A program made the translations under genes and the position numbers. The notes beneath the pieces were generated by a model. That model ran no database searches. It was not told the DNA's origin and saw nothing but the letters and a program-made list of their open reading frames with translations. Below are positions 1 to 8,487 of a stretch of DNA of 64,000 nt, piece by piece (within the stretch, counting starts at the first letter, position 1; every line of letters begins with the position of its first letter). This stretch comes from Herbiconiux sp. VKM Ac-1786 (GTDB lineage Bacteria > Actinomycetota > Actinomycetes > Actinomycetales > Microbacteriaceae): assembly GCF_015350805.1 (NCBI RefSeq), contig NZ_JADKSG010000002.1, forward strand, positions 930,001-994,000, given 5' to 3'.

Positions 1-2
1 AC

Positions 3-659
3 AGCGCCGCCGTGGCGCTGGCCGGCGGCGCCCGGGTCGTGCCCGAGGACGAGGAGGGCATCCCCGCCGCGTCCGCCCGCGGGTTCGACGAGGCCCGGGG
101 CGACATCGTCGCGCGGCTCGACGCCGACTGCGTGCCGCCGGCCGACTGGCTGGCCGGCATCGCGCGGGCGTTCCGCGAACGGCCCCGGCTCGTCGCCGTC
201 ACGGGCGGCGCGCGCTTCGCGGACGGGCCGCGGCTGCTGCGCCGGCCCCTCGCCGTCGTGTACCTGGGCGCCTACACCCTGTTCTCGGCGCCGGCTCTCG
301 GCCATCCGCCGCTCTTCGGCTCGAACTGCGCCGTGCGCCGCGAGGCCTGGCTGGCCGTGCGCGACGAGGTGCACCGGCACGACCTGCTCGTGCACGACGA
401 CCTCGACCTGTCGGTGCACCTCGGCGCCCTGCCGGCGGCCGCGCAGGGTGCGCGGGGCCGATGGCGCCGGCCGGGCATCCGCCTCGACCGCCGGATCGCG
501 ATGGGCATCTCGATGCGGCCTTTCGCCGACCCCCGGGCCTTCCTGCTGCGGGTGCGGCGCGGCGTGCACAGCCTGACCGTGCACGGCGGTCGCGAGCTGC
601 CCCGGCCGCTGCTGCCCCGCCCGACGCCGCTGCGCTCCGCGCTGCCGCCCGCCCCCTGA
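3..659 (+). CDS. Glycosyltransferase family 2, 3' part only
   Basis: This is the C-terminal part of a family 2 glycosyltransferase, which transfers a sugar from a nucleotide-sugar donor at the cytoplasmic face of the membrane. The gene runs in from the left edge, so its start and first donor-binding strand are not visible; about 218 residues remain. Visible support is the metal-binding LDADC motif, GSNCAVRREAW, the acidic HDDLDLSVHL segment after the catalytic fold, and RRIAMGISMRPF near the end. The stop lies 10 bases before the next start, so the two genes were probably co-transcribed. Donor and acceptor cannot be told from sequence. Confidence 0.75.
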   Translation, partial: SAAVALAGGARVVPEDEEGIPAASARGFDEARGDIVARLDADCVPPADWLAGIARAFRERPRLVAVTGGARFADGPRLLRRPLAVVYLGAYTLFSAPALGHPPLFGSNCAVRREAWLAVRDEVHRHDLLVHDDLDLSVHLGALPAAAQGARGRWRRPGIRLDRRIAMGISMRPFADPRAFLLRVRRGVHSLTVHGGRELPRPLLPRPTPLRSALPPAP

Positions 660-669
660 CAGGAACGGC

Positions 670-1759
670 ATGATCGCCCGACTCCGCACGCCCGACTCCA
701 CGCTCCGCTTCCTCGCCCAGGGCTACACCTTCGTGCGCCGGCAGCGTGCAGACGCTCGAGGGCGCGGCGCACGACCACCGCAAGCTGATGTTCCTGGCCA
801 CGCAGCGTGAGGAGCAGCTCGCGCTCCTGATCGGGGTGTTCCGCGAGGAGTGGGCCGAGGCCGCGGAGCGCTGGCAGCGACTGCCCGAGGTGGACCTCTA
901 CCGCGAGTCGGTCGGGGTGCTCGCCCGCAGCGCCACGCGGTGGGCGGGACTCGAGCCCGCGCCCGAGTGGCTGGCCGACACGCTGAGCACGATGGTCGAC
1001 CGCGCCGCCACCGTGGGCCCGCCGAACTGGGCCGCTCGGGCGAAACGCCGCCGCGCCGAGCGCTGGGCCCGGGAGGTCGTGCAGGAGATCCGGTCGGGTG
1101 CCCGCACCCCGCCCGAGGGCTCGCTCGCGCGCACCGTCGCCGAGCATCTCGACCTCGAGGGGCGGCTGGTGCCGGCGGAGGTCGCCGCGGTGGAGCTGCT
1201 GAACATCCTGAGGCCCACCGTCGCGGTGGCCCGCTTCATCGTGTTCGCCGCCCTGGCCCTGCACCATCACCCGGGCTGGGCGGGGTGGGTGGCCGTCGAC
1301 GCGGACGACCGGCTGCACTTCGCGCAGGAGGTGCGGCGCTTCTACCCGTTCTTCCCCGTCATCGGCGGGGTCGCGACCCGCGAGCTGGAGTTCCGCGGCG
1401 AACGACTGCGGCCGGGCCAGTGGGTGCTGCTCGACCTCTTCGGCACCAACCGCGACGAGCGCAGCTGGGCGCACCCCCAACGCTTCGACCCCGACCGGTT
1501 CGCCGGCTGGGACGGCGATCCCGACACGCTCGTGCCGCAGGGCGCCGACGACGTCGCGCACGGCCATCGCTGCCCCGGCGAGACCGCCACGGTGGCCCTG
1601 GTGGTCGAGGCGACCCGGCTGCTCAGCGCGGGGCTGGAGTACCGCGTGCCTCCGCAGGACCTGCGGATCGGGCTGCGGCGGATGCCCGCACTGACCGTCG
1701 ACGACTTCACGCTCACCGACGTGCGGGTGCGTGGGGGCGCCATCGTCAGTTCTGCCTGA
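670..1759 (+). pseudogene. CYP152-type cytochrome P450 (fatty-acid peroxygenase family), internal deletion with frameshift
   Basis: The body (from 746, frame 2) matches the CYP152 family of soluble, peroxide-using fatty-acid hydroxylases or decarboxylases: the VQTLEGAAHDHRKLMF block, LRPTVAVARF in the I helix, RRFYPFFP, and the heme-ligand motif GHRCPGE. The family N-terminus is present in another frame: ATG at 670, behind an AGGA box, reads MIARLRTPDSTLRFLAQGYTF and then RRQR. About 50 residues that should lie between these parts are missing, and the frame changes at the junction around 740. A short overlap, GGCAGCG, fits both sides. I conclude the gene is broken or the assembly lost about 150 bases here; a GTG at 746 would give a protein without the substrate-access N-terminus. 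Confidence 0.75.
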
Positions 1760-1775
1760 TCGTCAGCTCTGCCTG
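1742..1775. repeat. 17-bp tandem duplication at the meeting ends of two genes
   Basis: The unit ATCGTCAGTTCTGCCTG is followed directly by a copy with one change. It carries the stop codon of the P450 remnant on the plus strand and of the YihY gene on the minus strand. Confidence 0.85.
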
Positions 1776-2587
1776 ATCCGGCGGCCCTCCTGCTCCTCGC
1801 GCTCCTCGCGCTCGGCAGCCTTGCGGCTCTTCCGGGTGTCGCGCGGGGGCAGCTGGATGTCCTCCTCCGCCTCGATGCCGGCCTGCAGCTGGCGGGCGCG
1901 TTCGATCTCGGCGTCGAACTCGGCGCCGAACAGCAGCGCGTTGTTCGCGATCCAGAGCCAGAGCAGGAAGATCACGACCCCGGCGAGCGAGCCGTAGGTG
2001 CGGTCGTAGTTCGAGAAGTTGGCGACGTACAGGCCGAACAGCGCCGTCGCGACCACCAGGACCACGATGGCGAGCAGGGCTCCGAGGCTCAGCCAGCGGA
2101 ACTTCGGCTGCCGGGCGTTCGGCGCCGCGTAGTAGAGGATCGCGACGATCAGCACGATCACGACCGCGAGCACCGGCCACTTCGCGATCGACCAGACGGT
2201 CGTCACGACCTCACCGAGCCCCAGGGCGGAGCCCAGCGCATCCGTCACCGGACCCGACACCACCAGGATGACGGCGGCGATCAGGATGAGCAGGATGGCC
2301 ACCACGGTGACCAGCAGCTGATTGGGCTTGAGCTTCCAGAACGGCCGGCCCTCGTCGATCTCGTAGATGCGGTTCATCGCGCGGCTGAAGGCGCCGACGT
2401 AGCCCGACGCCGACCAGATCGCCACGACGATGCCGCTGATCAGCGCGAACCCGGCCGCACCCGAACCGGCGAACTGCTCGAGGGGGCCGCGGAGGACCTC
2501 GGCCGTGCCGCCCGGCGCCACGTCGTCGACGACGCCGAGCAGGGCGTCGACGGCCTGACCCTGCTGGCCGATGACGCCGAGCAGCGA
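1763..2587 (-). pseudogene. YihY/BrkB-family inner membrane protein, 5'-truncated
   Basis: This is a YihY/virulence-factor BrkB-type multi-helix membrane protein of unknown substrate. Recognisable parts are SLLGVIGQQGQAVDALL at the truncated front, IWSASGYVGAFSRAMNRIYE, GRPFWKLKPNQLL and the late helices ending in LLWLWIANNALLFGAEFDAE, then a charged tail. Family members start with 70 to 100 further residues including the first helix and a KxxW-type N-terminus; these are absent. The reading frame opens straight into the DUF3618 gene upstream in a different frame. A GTG at 2521 could start a shorter product of 252 residues. Either both genes were cut by one deletion, or the assembly dropped bases. 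Confidence 0.7.
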
Positions 2588-2588
2588 G

Positions 2589-3098
2589 GGCCTCGCCCTT
2601 GACCGTGTCGACCGCCTCGGACGCGGTCGACTGCACCGAGGACACGGCCTCCTTCGCCGGCTCCTTCAGGTTCTCCGCGACGCCCTTGGCGGCGTCGGTC
2701 ACCTCGTGCACGAGGGGCTGCGCCTGCTCCTTGAGGTTCTCGGCGAGCGCCTTCTCCGTGCTGCTGGCGGGCACCAGGGAGGCGGCGAGGAGGCCGACGC
2801 CGAAGGCGATCAGGCCGACGGCGAGCGGGTTGCCCTCGGCCTTCGCCTTGGCCGCCCCGCCGACCCCGCCGATGCCGTCACCGGCCGAGCCGGCCGCCGA
2901 CGACACGGCGTCACGGGCGTCGCCGGCCGCCCCCATCACGCGGTCGCGCACCGAGTCGACGGCACCGCGCACCTTGTCGGTCTGCCGGTGCACGATCTTC
3001 GAGGGCGTGACCTTGTCGGCCAGCGCGTCGACGTCGCTGCCGAGCTCGGCGCGGGTCGACTCGATGCGGGCACGGATCTCTTCGGGTGAATCAGTCAT
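2589..3098 (-). pseudogene. DUF3618 domain protein, 3' end lost by fusion out of frame into yihY
   Basis: The N-terminus MTDSPEEIRARIESTRAELG followed by SDVDALADKVTPSKIV is the DUF3618 signature of actinobacterial stress-linked membrane-associated proteins; a glycine-rich helix, GNPLAVGLIAFGVGLLAASLV, acts as the membrane segment, and an Ala/Lys/Glu-rich amphipathic tail follows. After VDTVKGEAL the frame enters the yihY sequence and reads an arginine-rich nonsense tail to a stop at 2211. The natural C-terminus is thus missing. Its start overlaps the stop of the holin-like gene upstream (ATGA), so translation was coupled within one operon. Confidence 0.75.
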
Positions 3099-3511
3099 CG
3101 GTTCTCCTCATTTCTCTTCACGGCGTCGGGGATCCTCTTCACGCTGTCCACGGTCTGGGGGGCGCCCTTGACGGCCTTCATCTGCTTCTTGCCCTGCAGG
3201 TAGAGCACCAGGGCGACGATCGCCCAGATCACGGCGACCACGACGGCCGACCAGGCGTTGCCGATCAGGTAGCCGAGACCCCACCAGAGGGCGATCGAGA
3301 GGAACAGCACGGCCATCAGGGCGCCGTAGCCGGCTCCCGCGTACAGGCCGGAGCCCTTGCCGGCCTTCTTGGCCGAATCGGTCAGCTCGGCCTTGGCGAG
3401 CTCGATCTCCTGGCGCATGAGTGTCGAGAGATCACGGGTGACCTCGCCGAGCAGGTCGCCGAGCGAGGTGTTCGCCGCCTTCTGCTCGGAGGGGGTGGGG
3501 ACGTCGGTCAT
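3095..3511 (-). CDS. Phage holin family (DUF1469-like) membrane protein
   Basis: A 138-residue protein of the holin superfamily III / DUF1469 type, common in actinobacterial chromosomes without any phage link. The N-terminal half is an amphipathic helix (SLGDLLGEVTRDLSTLMRQE then IELAKAELTDS); two hydrophobic helices follow (YAGAGYGALMAVLFLSIALW and a second from WSAVVVAVIWAIVALVLYL), with a lysine-rich tail. The start ATG at 3511 overlaps the upstream stop, and its own stop overlaps the DUF3618 start, so three or four genes form one unit with YihY. The likely role is in the cell envelope; its function is not known. Confidence 0.75.
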   Translation of the reverse strand: MTDVPTPSEQKAANTSLGDLLGEVTRDLSTLMRQEIELAKAELTDSAKKAGKGSGLYAGAGYGALMAVLFLSIALWWGLGYLIGNAWSAVVVAVIWAIVALVLYLQGKKQMKAVKGAPQTVDSVKRIPDAVKRNEENR

Positions 3512-4158
3512 GGCCGCAGCCCCTCGTCTCCCTGCGCCTGCACGCGCTCGGTGTAGACCGGGGTGTCGTCGGGCGCGACGAACGGGGGCACGGCCGGCGT
3601 CGTGGCGACGGGGGTGGTCGCGGCGGGGGTGTCGCTGCCGCTGTCGGTGCTGCCGGTGGCGCTGCTGCCGCCCCCGCTCGCGAGCGATCGCGTCAGGCGG
3701 CCGGCGAGCACGCCGGCGACGGCGGCGACCGCGATGAACGTGCCCGGCTTCCGGCGGGCGAACCCCTTGACCTCGTCCAGCAGCGAACCGGGGTCGCGGT
3801 TCTCCAGCCACTCCCCGATGGCGCCGACCCGCGAGGCGGCCTGACCGACGAGGTCGGAGGCCACACCGGGGCTGTCCTGGCCGGAGGCCATCCGGCCGAG
3901 CTCGTCGCCGAGCGAGCGCAGCCCGGCGGCGGCCCGCTGCTGCTGCTCCCCCGCCTGATCCTTCAGCTCGCTGCGGGAGCGCTCATAGAGATCCCGCACC
4001 TGCGTTCCCGCCTCGTGGGCGACCCGGGTGGCCTCGTCCTTGGCCACGCCCGCGACGTGACCGGCCTCCTGGGTCGCGGTGTCCTTCACCTGACCGGCCT
4101 GCGCGGTCGCCATGTCCTTCACTTGCGCGGCCTGTCCGGCTGCACCGTTCTCCGACAT
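3508..4158 (-). CDS. Ala/Gln-rich membrane-associated protein with heptad-like repeats
   Basis: A 216-residue protein I do not recognise by name, first gene of the holin/DUF3618/YihY operon. Residues 10 to 50 hold repeats of the form AQVKDMAT, AGQVKDTAT, AGHVAGVAK, which are amphipathic and resemble late-embryogenesis-like or apolipoprotein-like helices. A single hydrophobic segment, GTFIAVAAVAGVLAGRL, lies near residue 150, and a Ser/Thr/Pro-rich tail ends the protein. The ATG at 4158 was chosen because AAGGAA lies 8 bases before it; an ATG at 4185 is possible. A stress-related envelope role is an inference from its neighbours. Confidence 0.65.
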   Translation of the reverse strand: MSENGAAGQAAQVKDMATAQAGQVKDTATQEAGHVAGVAKDEATRVAHEAGTQVRDLYERSRSELKDQAGEQQQRAAAGLRSLGDELGRMASGQDSPGVASDLVGQAASRVGAIGEWLENRDPGSLLDEVKGFARRKPGTFIAVAAVAGVLAGRLTRSLASGGGSSATGSTDSGSDTPAATTPVATTPAVPPFVAPDDTPVYTERVQAQGDEGLRP

Positions 4159-4393
4159 CAGAGTTCCTTCCGTTCGGCTGTCCATGAGCCCTACCAACAC
4201 CTCACGGGCGGGGGCGCGAACGGGGCTTCCGAAGGCGGCGAGCGATGCGTACAATCCGGTGCGGTCGAGCGGATGCGCGGAGCGCCCACTACCGCGACGA
4301 GCGGGTCGCGCGCAAGGCTCTAGCCGCCTCCCGGCTCCCACGATCAGATGGAGGGATGCACCTCCCCGATGTTCCCCGGCACGACGGCACTCG

Positions 4394-4690
4394 ATGGGCC
4401 GTCTGAGCTACGCGGGCACGACGGTCGACTTCGACGACCGCACCCTGGCGCATCTGCACGCCGTGATCGGGGCGAAGCTGCGCCGCGGCGAGGGCTTCCA
4501 CTTCAGTTGGAGCGATGGCCAGTCGGGCGGCAACGGACGCACGTCGATCTGGGTGCGGCCCGAGATGCCCCTGGTGCTCTCGTTCCATCGGGCCGCCGCC
4601 GAGCCCCTCAACCGACGCTGGATCGACGAGCTGATGCGGCTGGCGAACTCGCCGTCGGGCCTGCAGCTGCGGCCGGAGCCCGAGCCGTAG
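4394..4690 (+). CDS. DUF7882-family small protein (copy 1 of 3)
   Basis: A 98-residue protein of a family found mainly in Microbacteriaceae, sometimes mislabelled as ATP-dependent DNA ligase. Visible hallmarks are MGRLSYAGTTVDFDDRTLAH at the start, AKLRRGEGFHFSW, the proline-flanked core PEMPLVLSF, and NRRWIDELMRLANSPSGLQL near the end. There is no signal peptide or membrane segment. A full second copy lies at 22599-22919 and a 5'-truncated third at 12418-12555. The function is unknown; it stands alone between the stress operon and an oppositely oriented small gene. Confidence 0.75.
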   Translation: MGRLSYAGTTVDFDDRTLAHLHAVIGAKLRRGEGFHFSWSDGQSGGNGRTSIWVRPEMPLVLSFHRAAAEPLNRRWIDELMRLANSPSGLQLRPEPEP

Positions 4691-4696
4691 TTGCCG

Positions 4697-4915
4697 CTAT
4701 TGCGCGGTGGGGTCCTCGATGGGCAGGAGCGCGATGGGGGTGCCCGCCGTGATGAGCAGCCGCGCCTGCTGCGGCACCCCTTCACCGTGGTTGACGGTCA
4801 CCCAGCCGGGCTCGCCGCTGAGGACGATCGACTCGATCTCCTGCTGGAGCTCGTCGACGTCGCGTCCGCCCACCGAGTAGTGGTTGCCGGCGTAGTCGAT
4901 GGCGATTCTGTTCAT
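4697..4915 (-). CDS. Small conserved-looking protein of unknown function
   Basis: A 72-residue soluble protein starting MNRIAIDYAGNHYSVGG, with a central DVDELQQEIESIVLSGEPGWV and a hydrophobic end ARLLITAGTPIALLPI. The predicted alternation of short beta strands and one helix, and its length, suggest a compact alpha/beta fold. It converges on the DUF7882 gene, with 6 bases between stops, and is divergent from the GAF-ANTAR pair. I do not recognise a named family. Confidence 0.55.
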   Translation of the reverse strand: MNRIAIDYAGNHYSVGGRDVDELQQEIESIVLSGEPGWVTVNHGEGVPQQARLLITAGTPIALLPIEDPTAQ

Positions 4916-5024
4916 GGCACGCTTTCGTCGAATGCTCCCGAGGTAAAATGCTCCAGAATGAGCCTCCGGCCGTCGTTTGGCAATGGCACGGCCGAAACCG
5001 GCAGCAATTGGTACGGTTTTGTGC

Positions 5025-5741
5025 ATGGCCGACGCATTCACCGACGCCCTGCAGGAGCTCCGGGAGTTCCGGGGAGACGACCCCTCCCGCCTGGCGGAGC
5101 CGATCGCCCGCAGCTTCCCGGTCTCCGGCGCCTCCATCTCCACCCTCGGCGAGGTGCTCAGCTCCGAGACCGTCTCGGCGAGCGATCCCCTGGCCGCTCG
5201 ACTCGACGAACTGCAGCTCGATCTCGGCGAGGGCCCCTGCTGGGACGCGCTGCGCACCATCTCCCCCGTCCTCGAGCCCGACATCCGCCACCGACCGCGG
5301 GGATCCTGGCCCGTCTTCCTCCCGGCGATCGCGCAGGAGGAGATCGGGGCGGTGTTCGCCTTCCCGCTCGCCGTCGGTCATCTGCGTCTCGGCGCGGTCG
5401 ACCTCTACTCCGTCGACCCCACGACCCTGTCGCCGCTCCAGGCCCGGCAGGCCTCGGCCCTGGCCGCCGTGGTGAGCCGCCTCATCCTCCGCCGCGCGCT
5501 CGAGGCCGCGTCCGACGACGAGCCGGTCGCCGCCCCCGTCGACCGCTACTCCCGCCGTGCCATCCACCAGGCCACCGGGATGGTGATCGCGCAGCTCGGG
5601 GTGTCGGTCGACGACGCGGAGATGCTGCTGCGCGGCCACGCCTACGCCGAGGGCCGGAGCATGGCCGACGTGGCCGGCGACATCCTGAACGGCCACCTGC
5701 GCTTCACCGTCGAAACCGACGGGATCGAGGATCTCGCGTGA
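5025..5741 (+). CDS. GAF and ANTAR domain transcription antitermination regulator (first of a pair)
   Basis: A 238-residue cytoplasmic regulator: a GAF-type sensor domain (about residues 10-150) followed by an ANTAR RNA-binding domain (about 170-230, RRAIHQATGMVIAQLGVSV with DDAEMLLRGHAYAEGR). ANTAR proteins bind paired RNA hexaloop hairpins and prevent transcription termination when activated. The ATG at 5025 has no Shine-Dalgarno box, but TACGGT lies 8 bases upstream, so the mRNA may be leaderless. It is joined to a second GAF-ANTAR gene by a 4-base GTGA overlap. No partner kinase or target hairpin is evident nearby. Confidence 0.85.
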   Translation: MADAFTDALQELREFRGDDPSRLAEPIARSFPVSGASISTLGEVLSSETVSASDPLAARLDELQLDLGEGPCWDALRTISPVLEPDIRHRPRGSWPVFLPAIAQEEIGAVFAFPLAVGHLRLGAVDLYSVDPTTLSPLQARQASALAAVVSRLILRRALEAASDDEPVAAPVDRYSRRAIHQATGMVIAQLGVSVDDAEMLLRGHAYAEGRSMADVAGDILNGHLRFTVETDGIEDLA

Positions 5742-6451
5742 AGGGCGAGCTGCGGGAGGCGCGCCTGATCGAGGGGTTCGCCACGCTCGCCGACACGCTC
5801 GTCGAGGGCTACGACGTCGTCGACCTGCTGCAGACCCTCGTGGAGATCTGCCAGGACGTGCTGGCCGTCGACGCCGTCGGGTTGCTGCTCGCCGACGAGA
5901 CGGGCGAGCTCGACGTCGTGGCGTCCACCAGCGAGGATCCCCGGCTCGTGCGCGCCATGCAGCTCGGCGCCGAGGCGAGGCCGTGCCACCGCTGCTTCGA
6001 GACGGGCGAGCAGGTGAGCCTGGTCGGGCTCGACGGAGCACCGGCCGAGTGGAGCGGCTTCCGCGACGCGGCGGAGGAGCTCGGCTTCGGCACGGTCGCC
6101 GCGGTGCCGATGCGGCTGCGGGAGACCCGCATCGGCGTGCTCAGCCTCTACCGCACCGACACGACCGCCCTGTCCGACGCCGACCTCCGCGCCGCCCAGG
6201 CCCTGGCCGACGTCGCGACCATCGGCATCCTGCACGAACGCGTGTTCCGCGAGACGGATGCGGTGCGCACCCAGCTGCAGCGGGCTCTCAACACCCGGGT
6301 CGTGATCGAGCAGGCCAAGGGCGTGCTCGCGCACACCCACGGGGTGTCGACCGAGGAGGCCTTCGACCTGCTGCGCGGCTACGCCCGCTCGAACCGGTTG
6401 GGCCTGCACGACGTCGCCCAGCAGCTGGTCGGGCGCACGCTGATCTTCTAG
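5738..6451 (+). CDS. GAF and ANTAR domain transcription antitermination regulator (second of a pair)
   Basis: A 237-residue paralogue of the gene just upstream. The GAF domain (about residues 25-165) contains the small-residue and cysteine-bearing segment EARPCHRCFETGE and ends FGTVAAVPMRLRETRIGVLSL; the ANTAR domain is RVVIEQAKGVLAHTHGVSTE followed by EAFDLLRGYARSNRLGL. The GTG start overlaps the stop of the first gene, so both are made from one mRNA by coupled translation and may heterodimerise. The two cysteines in CHRC could bind a metal or sense redox, but that is inference. Confidence 0.85.
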   Translation: MKGELREARLIEGFATLADTLVEGYDVVDLLQTLVEICQDVLAVDAVGLLLADETGELDVVASTSEDPRLVRAMQLGAEARPCHRCFETGEQVSLVGLDGAPAEWSGFRDAAEELGFGTVAAVPMRLRETRIGVLSLYRTDTTALSDADLRAAQALADVATIGILHERVFRETDAVRTQLQRALNTRVVIEQAKGVLAHTHGVSTEEAFDLLRGYARSNRLGLHDVAQQLVGRTLIF

Positions 6452-6477
6452 CGCCCGTCCCGTCGGAGTCCCGCCGA

Positions 6478-6954
6478 TCAGTCCGCGGGCGTGCTCGTGC
6501 GACTCTCGGTGGAGTCGTTGTGGGGCCGGTGCTCGGCGATCCAGGCGAGCCGGCGCAGCGTCTCGACGTTGCGGAGGTAGAGCGGCACGTCGAGCACGAG
6601 CGACGGCACGAACGCTCCCGGGCCCTTGACCGCCCGTTCCCGGATGCGCACGAGCGACCCGTCCCCCCGGGGCTTCACGTCGACGCTCACGCGGGCCTCC
6701 CCGATCGGCCAGCCCGCCGGCTGGATCACCATCCGACGCGGCGGGTCCCACTCCAGCACGGTCGTCTCGTCGTCGATGACGGCGGGCCAGACCCCGAAGG
6801 AGTGGTGCAGCCGGCTGCCCACCCTCGGCCAGTCGTCGTCGACCTCGCGCATCCGCGAGGCCCCGACGACCCAGACGGGGAACAGCCAGCCGTCGGCGAG
6901 CACGTCGAAGACCTGCTCCGGGGTGGCTCTGATGAAGCGGACGTTGGTCGACAT
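6478..6954 (-). CDS. SRPBCC-fold polyketide cyclase/START-like protein
   Basis: A 158-residue soluble protein of the SRPBCC (Bet v1-like) fold: the opening MSTNVRFIRATPEQVFDVLA, the helix with WLFPVWVVGASRM, and the DDETTVLEWDPPRRMVI strand block are typical. Such proteins bind hydrophobic ligands in a deep pocket. ATG at 6954 has GGAAAGG 8 bases upstream; a GTG nine bases earlier overlaps that box and is unlikely. The gene follows the oxidoreductase/SDR pair on the same strand, so it could belong to the same lipid or isoprenoid process. Confidence 0.7.
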   Translation of the reverse strand: MSTNVRFIRATPEQVFDVLADGWLFPVWVVGASRMREVDDDWPRVGSRLHHSFGVWPAVIDDETTVLEWDPPRRMVIQPAGWPIGEARVSVDVKPRGDGSLVRIRERAVKGPGAFVPSLVLDVPLYLRNVETLRRLAWIAEHRPHNDSTESRTSTPAD

Positions 6955-7038
6955 GGTGGTCACCTTTCCGGTCGAGGTTTGATCTGCCGGTCGAGGGGCG
7001 GACGGGCCGGTCGAGGGGCGGACGGGCTCGGCGAGGGG

Positions 7039-8487
7039 TCAGCCGAGCGAGGGCGGGGAGTCGATCCCGAAGTCGGCGGCCAGCGACCGGCGAGCGGCGT
7101 ACCACCCGGCCAGTCCGTGCACGCCCGGCCCGGGCGGGGTGGACGAGGAGCAGAGGTAGACGCCCTTCGCCGGCGTCGCCCACGGGTTCAGCGACAGCCG
7201 CGGCCGGGCGGCGAGCTGCACGAAGTCGGCCGCACCGGCCGCGATGTCGCCGCCGATGTAGTTCGGGTCGTACGCCTCGAGCTGCTCGGACGTGCGGCTG
7301 GAGGAGGCGAGCACCAGGTCGCGGAAGCCCGGCGCGAAGCGCTCGATCTGCCGGGTGATCGCCTCGGTCGGGTCGACGGTCGAGCCCCGGGGCACGTGCG
7401 TGTACGTCCACAGCACGTGCTTGCCCGCCGGGGCGCGCGTCGGGTCGGCGATCGAGGGCTGGGCGGCGAGCACGTAGGGCGAGTCGGAGTGCCGGCCCGC
7501 GGCGACGTCCCGCTCGGCGGCGGCGATCTCGGCGCGGGTACCGCCCACGTGCACGGTGCCCGCGCCCCGGAGCAGCTCGTTCGTCCACGGCACGGGTCCG
7601 TCGAGCGCGAAGTCGACCTTCGCCGCCGCGTTGCCGTAGCGGAACCGCTCGAGCCGCGCCCGGAAGCGGTCGGGCAGACGGTTCCCCGCGATCCGCGCGA
7701 GCGCCCGCGGCGTGACGTCGAGCAGCACCGCGCGGGCGGGCGGCAGGGCGTCCAGGCTCGTGACCTCGGAGTCGGTGAGGATCTCGCCCCCGTGCGCGAG
7801 CAGGTCGGCGGCCATCGCGTCGACGATGGCCTGGCTGCCGCCCACGGGGATCGGCCAGCCGCGCCCGTGGGCGTAGGCCCCGAGCGACAGCGCGGCTCCG
7901 GCCGTCGCGAGCCCCGGCATCGGCAGGATCGAGTGGGCGGCGACCCCGCTGATCATCGCCGGGGCGACCTCGCCGCGGAAGCGCGCGTTCCAGAGCGGCG
8001 AGCCCTGCTCGAGCGCCCGGAGACCGAAGCGGGCGGCGACGAGCGGATGCGCGGGGATGCGCAGGAGCGGGGAGCCCGCGAACTGGGCGACCCGGTCGGC
8101 CTCGTCGGCCAGCGGGCCCATCAGCCGCATCCACGCCGGGCCGTCGGCCCCGAGCTGCGCGGCGGTGCGGCGGATGTCGCGGTAGGCGATGCCGGCCTCT
8201 CCCCCGTCGAGCGGATGCCCGTAGGAGATCTCGGGCACCACGAGGTCGATCCGGCGCTGCAGCCCGAAGCTGCGGAAGAATCCCGACGCGAGGGCCATCG
8301 GATGCACGGCGGAGCACAGGTCGTGCAGGAACCCCGGCAGGGTGACCTCCGCCGATCGCGCCCCGCCGCCGATGGTGCCGTTGCGCTCGTGCACCTGCAC
8401 CGACAGCCCGGCCCGGGCGAGCGTCACGGCGGCGGCGAGGCCGTTGGGCCCCGCCCCCACGACGATCGCGTCGGGCGTCGAGCTCAT
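7039..8487 (-). CDS. FAD-dependent phytoene-dehydrogenase-like oxidoreductase
   Basis: A 482-residue flavoprotein of the phytoene dehydrogenase/amine oxidase superfamily. The Rossmann FAD motif is at the start ([20 protein letters not shown]), followed by an acidic residue-bearing strand ([16 protein letters not shown]), and the C-terminal FAD-binding region reads [20 protein letters not shown]. The substrate is unknown; family members act on carotenoids, other isoprenoids or lipids. The start ATG at 8487 overlaps the stop of the SDR gene (ATGA), so the two enzymes are translationally coupled and may act in sequence on one substrate. Confidence 0.75.
   Translation of the reverse strand: MSSTPDAIVVGAGPNGLAAAVTLARAGLSVQVHERNGTIGGGARSAEVTLPGFLHDLCSAVHPMALASGFFRSFGLQRRIDLVVPEISYGHPLDGGEAGIAYRDIRRTAAQLGADGPAWMRLMGPLADEADRVAQFAGSPLLRIPAHPLVAARFGLRALEQGSPLWNARFRGEVAPAMISGVAAHSILPMPGLATAGAALSLGAYAHGRGWPIPVGGSQAIVDAMAADLLAHGGEILTDSEVTSLDALPPARAVLLDVTPRALARIAGNRLPDRFRARLERFRYGNAAAKVDFALDGPVPWTNELLRGAGTVHVGGTRAEIAAAERDVAAGRHSDSPYVLAAQPSIADPTRAPAGKHVLWTYTHVPRGSTVDPTEAITRQIERFAPGFRDLVLASSSRTSEQLEAYDPNYIGGDIAAGAADFVQLAARPRLSLNPWATPAKGVYLCSSSTPPGPGVHGLAGWYAARRSLAADFGIDSPPSLG

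Noticed and set aside
746-1759. Intact P450 starting at GTG 746
   Set aside because: The family N-terminus is present upstream in another frame with its own ribosome site, so the GTG is inside a broken gene.
2211-3098. A single 295-codon DUF3618 gene
   Set aside because: The last 120 codons are arginine-rich, overlap yihY in another frame and have no family match, so they are treated as a frameshift product.
3095-3511. Prophage from the holin-like gene
   Set aside because: This DUF1469-like protein sits in a chromosomal stress operon with no phage genes around it.
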